Assembly (NCBI GenBank): GCA_900320095.1
Contig: ONQZ01000014.1
Coordinates: forward strand, 1-60,699
Direction: 5' to 3'
From: an uncultured Lentisphaerota bacterium
Lineage (GTDB): Bacteria > Verrucomicrobiota > Lentisphaeria > Victivallales > UBA1829
DNA: 60,699 nt
Each line of letters starts with the position of its first letter. Within the stretch, counting starts at the first letter, position 1. The notes under the pieces were generated by a model, which was given only the letters and a program-made list of their open reading frames with translations, made no database searches and was not told where the DNA came from. This document shows, piece by piece, positions 58,412 through 60,699 of this stretch. The position numbers and the translations under genes are program-made.

Positions 58412-60568
58412 ATGAAACACTTCCTGAAAAACCTTCTCGTCCTCATCATCGTGCTCGGCGTGCTCGCCGTCGGCTGGGTCGTTTTCCGCAGCTATTCCCG
58501 GAGCAAAGCCGGCGTGAAAGTCGTCTTCAAGACCGAAGAGATCGTCCGCGGCGACGTGATCCGCTCCATCTCCGCCACCGGCACCGTCGAGCCCGAGGAA
58601 CTCGTGAACGTCGGCGCGCAGGTCAACGGCAAGATCATGAGCTTCGGCAAGGACGCCGACGGCAATCCGGTCGACTTCAGCTCCCGCGTGAAGACCGGCA
58701 TGGTGCTGGCGCAGATCGACGACGTGCCGTACAAGGCGGACCTCCAGGACGCCGAAGCCACACACGAACGCGCCAAGGCCGGCATCGTCCAGGCCGAAGC
58801 TGGCATCGAAAGCGCCGAAGCCAGCCTCAAGCAGAGCGAGACGCGTCTCGCCCTCGCCAAGGCGAACTGGGATCGCGCCCAGACGCTGTTCGAGTCCAAG
58901 ACCATGACCCGGAGCGACTACGACAGCTACCAGTCCGACTACAACACCGCCCAGGCCGAGATCGCCGTGAAGAAGGCCGCCCTCGCCGAAGCGAAGGCCT
59001 CCCTCTCCAGCGCGAAAGGCACCCTCTCCAGCGCCGAAGCCTCCCTGCTCCGCGCGAAACGCAACCTCGACTACTGCACCATCACCGCCCCGATGGACGG
59101 CGTCGTGATCGACCGCCGCGTCAGCATCGGCCAGACCGTCGTCTCCAACCAGGCGGCGTCCAGCATCTTCCTCGTCGCGAAGGATTTCGCCAAGATGCAG
59201 GTGTGGGTCTCCGTGAACGAAGCCGACATCGGCAGCATCACGCCCGGCATGGACGTCACGTTCTCCTGCGACGCCTTCCCCGGCGTCACCTTCCACGGCA
59301 AAGTCTTCCGCATCCGCCTCAACGCCACGCTGTCCTCCAACGTCGTCACCTACATCGTCGAGGTCAACACCGACAACGACAGCGGCATGCTGAAGCCCTA
59401 CCTCACCGCCAACGTCAAGTTCATCCGCGAGGCGAAACGCGGCGTCCTCACCGTCCCCTCCTCCGCGCTCCGCTACACCCCGAACGTGGAGAACATCGAC
59501 CCTGCCGCGCTCGCGAACCCCGTGCAGGCCGGACAGGACGAGGCCCTCCTCTGGATCGAAAAATCCGAGGGCCACCTCTCCCCCGTCAAGGTCAAAGTCG
59601 GACTCAACAACGGCACGCTCGCCGAGATCGTCACCGACGACCTGAAGGAAGGCGACGTCATCATCACCGGCATCGACACCTCCGCCGCCATGCGCGGCCC
59701 CGAAGGCGCCGAATCCGGCATGCAGAACAACCCGTTCATGCCCAAGATGCCGCAGCGCAACAAGAACCGCGGCACCGCCACCGTCACAGCTGTCGGCATG
59801 AAGAATGGTGAATGGCGAGATCTTTTGTTTTCTGCCTTTGACTCCGTTTATCATGTAGCAGGATTGGCGCATGCAGATGTTGGTAGGGTTTCAGAAGAAA
59901 TCAAAGAGAAATATTATGCGATCAACCGAGATCTTGCAATCGAAGTTGCAAAAAAGGCTAAGACAGAGGGCGTGAAGCAGTTCATTTTTATGTCCTCGGC
60001 AATTGTGTATGGCGACTCCGCTCCAATCGGAAAACAGAAAATCATTACTAGAGAGACAAAGTGCAGTCCTGCAAATTTTTATGGCGATAGTAAAATTCAG
60101 GCTGAAAAGGGGCTTTTGAAACTCGAGGATGAGAATTTCAGGGTTGTTATCTTACGTTGCCCTATGATCTATGGGCGTGGCGGGAAAGGCAATTTTCCTG
60201 TTCTTGAGAAATTAGCTCTAAAAATGCCTGTATTCCCTAAGATTAAAAATGAGCGTTCAATGCTCTATATTGAAAATCTCGCTGAGTTTGTCCGACTGAT
60301 GATTGAAAATGAAGAAACCGGCATTTTCTGGCCTTGTAATAGGGAACTGAGCAATACATCAGAGCTGGTTAAAATGATTGCCGACTGCCACGGCAAGAAA
60401 ATTATTTTAGTTCCTGGACTGGAATGGGCGCTTAAAATAGTTTCATACATAACCGGTTACGTCAATAAAGCGTTCGGTAATCTGACATACGAGGAGACGC
60501 TTGGGGATTATAAAACAGAATACAGGCGATATAGTTTGGCGGATAGTATTAAGGAGACAGAAGGATAG
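58412..60568 (+). CDS. MacA-like efflux adaptor fused in frame to a headless nucleotide-sugar epimerase
   Basis: 718 residues in one frame. Residues 1 to about 461 are a MacA/HlyD-type adaptor: N-terminal TM (LLVLIIVLGVLAVGWVVF), lipoyl-type halves around a long coiled coil, and a C-terminal NPFMPKMPQRNKNRG tail that is typical just before the adaptor stop. From about MKNGEWRD (59,795) the sequence becomes an NAD-dependent sugar epimerase/dehydratase: VYHVAGLAHADV, MSSAIVYGDSAP, catalytic NFYGDSKIQAEKG (Y-x3-K) and RCPMIYGRG. The epimerase lacks its first 60 or so residues, including the GxxGxxG nucleotide loop, so it cannot be active as it stands. GC falls abruptly at the junction. No macB follows. 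This is either a true deletion/recombination fusion or an assembly chimera. Confidence 0.8.
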   Translation: MKHFLKNLLVLIIVLGVLAVGWVVFRSYSRSKAGVKVVFKTEEIVRGDVIRSISATGTVEPEELVNVGAQVNGKIMSFGKDADGNPVDFSSRVKTGMVLAQIDDVPYKADLQDAEATHERAKAGIVQAEAGIESAEASLKQSETRLALAKANWDRAQTLFESKTMTRSDYDSYQSDYNTAQAEIAVKKAALAEAKASLSSAKGTLSSAEASLLRAKRNLDYCTITAPMDGVVIDRRVSIGQTVVSNQAASSIFLVAKDFAKMQVWVSVNEADIGSITPGMDVTFSCDAFPGVTFHGKVFRIRLNATLSSNVVTYIVEVNTDNDSGMLKPYLTANVKFIREAKRGVLTVPSSALRYTPNVENIDPAALANPVQAGQDEALLWIEKSEGHLSPVKVKVGLNNGTLAEIVTDDLKEGDVIITGIDTSAAMRGPEGAESGMQNNPFMPKMPQRNKNRGTATVTAVGMKNGEWRDLLFSAFDSVYHVAGLAHADVGRVSEEIKEKYYAINRDLAIEVAKKAKTEGVKQFIFMSSAIVYGDSAPIGKQKIITRETKCSPANFYGDSKIQAEKGLLKLEDENFRVVILRCPMIYGRGGKGNFPVLEKLALKMPVFPKIKNERSMLYIENLAEFVRLMIENEETGIFWPCNRELSNTSELVKMIADCHGKKIILVPGLEWALKIVSYITGYVNKAFGNLTYEETLGDYKTEYRRYSLADSIKETEG

Positions 60569-60699
60569 ATGGGTAAACACATACTTTTGGTTTCACAATA
60601 CTTTTTCCCGGAGAATTTTCGCGTAAATGATATGGCATGCGAATGGGTTAAGCGTGGTTATAAGGTGACCGTGCTTACAGGTATCCCCAATTATCCCAT
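60569..60699 (+). CDS. Glycosyltransferase (family-4 type), N-terminal fragment
   Basis: The ATG directly follows the epimerase TAG. The first 43 residues, starting MGKHILLVSQYFFPENFRVND with AxEWVKRGYKVTVLTG and IPNYP after it, are those of WbuB/WcaI-type glycosyltransferases in capsule or O-antigen clusters. It is cut by the window end. Low GC like the epimerase part. Confidence 0.85.
   Translation, partial: MGKHILLVSQYFFPENFRVNDMACEWVKRGYKVTVLTGIPNYP

Noticed and set aside
57101..59872. A 923-residue minus-strand ORF opposite the tolC-like and macA-like genes
   Set aside because: Antisense shadow; the plus-strand genes have signal peptides, ribosome sites and family motifs.

Overview
The window is mostly GC-rich bacterial chromosome. 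Very large surface proteins built from GGT-rich (AIDA-type) repeats, a kinase/sigma pair and a DUF1680 glycosidase suggest a PVC-superphylum gut bacterium, most likely Lentisphaerota/Victivallales. That assignment is inferred from gene content, not from a marker gene. The last 0.9 kb (about 59,795 onward) differs sharply in base composition and gene type and looks like a foreign or misjoined sequence.

Layout. 1-2.4 kb: the end of a DUF932-like phage/plasmid gene and a dynamin-like GTPase. 2.5-16.1 kb: two giant leftward adhesins (2790 aa, and about 1346 aa broken by an 8-bp tandem duplication), bracketed by two copies of a paired inverted-repeat site; a tyrosine recombinase (16.1-17.5 kb) abuts the second copy. 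17.7-20.6 kb: a DUF486 membrane protein, then a coupled pair made of a MotA/ExbB-like channel and a membrane-anchored coiled-coil protein with an Asp in its single TM helix. 20.7-20.9 kb: a candidate structured ncRNA with its own promoter and terminator. 21-25.9 kb: rightward hisD, hisC, a secreted unknown, cmk, a YbgC-type thioesterase and a YchJ-like SEC-C protein. 26-28 kb: an Ntn-type amidohydrolase, a YhcH-family protein and tRNA-Leu(CAA). 28-31 kb: an ECF-type sigma factor translationally coupled to a transmembrane kinase whose outer part shares a module with the adhesins. 31.3-35 kb: a DtxR-type regulator and feoA-feoB. 35.1-36.7 kb: a second candidate ncRNA and a primary-type sigma factor. 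37-41.3 kb: a 981-aa repeat protein with the same C-terminal module as the adhesins, a lipoprotein and a tiny RelB-like ORF. 41.6-44 kb: a GH127/GH146-type glycosidase. 44.1-54 kb: a leftward housekeeping run (aguA, aguB, recR, ybaB, a 25-aa membrane peptide, a 1140-aa coiled-coil/TPR protein, hflX, pgsA, rimO). 54.2-60.5 kb: an MFS transporter, divergent tetR, a tolC-like gene, and a MacA-like adaptor fused in frame to a headless nucleotide-sugar epimerase, followed by the start of a glycosyltransferase.

How the parts may work together. Three large proteins lack an N-terminal signal peptide but share a C-terminal FG-GAP-like module ending in an aromatic-hydrophobic-Ala tail, which points to a C-terminal export or sorting signal. 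The kinase ectodomain carries a module also found in the adhesins, so the kinase/sigma pair may sense or control this surface layer (inference). One promoter pattern (GCTTGnA-like -35, 16-17 bp, TATATT-like -10) recurs before most transcription units and supports many start and ncRNA calls. Most antiparallel long ORFs are GC-rich shadows and were left out.
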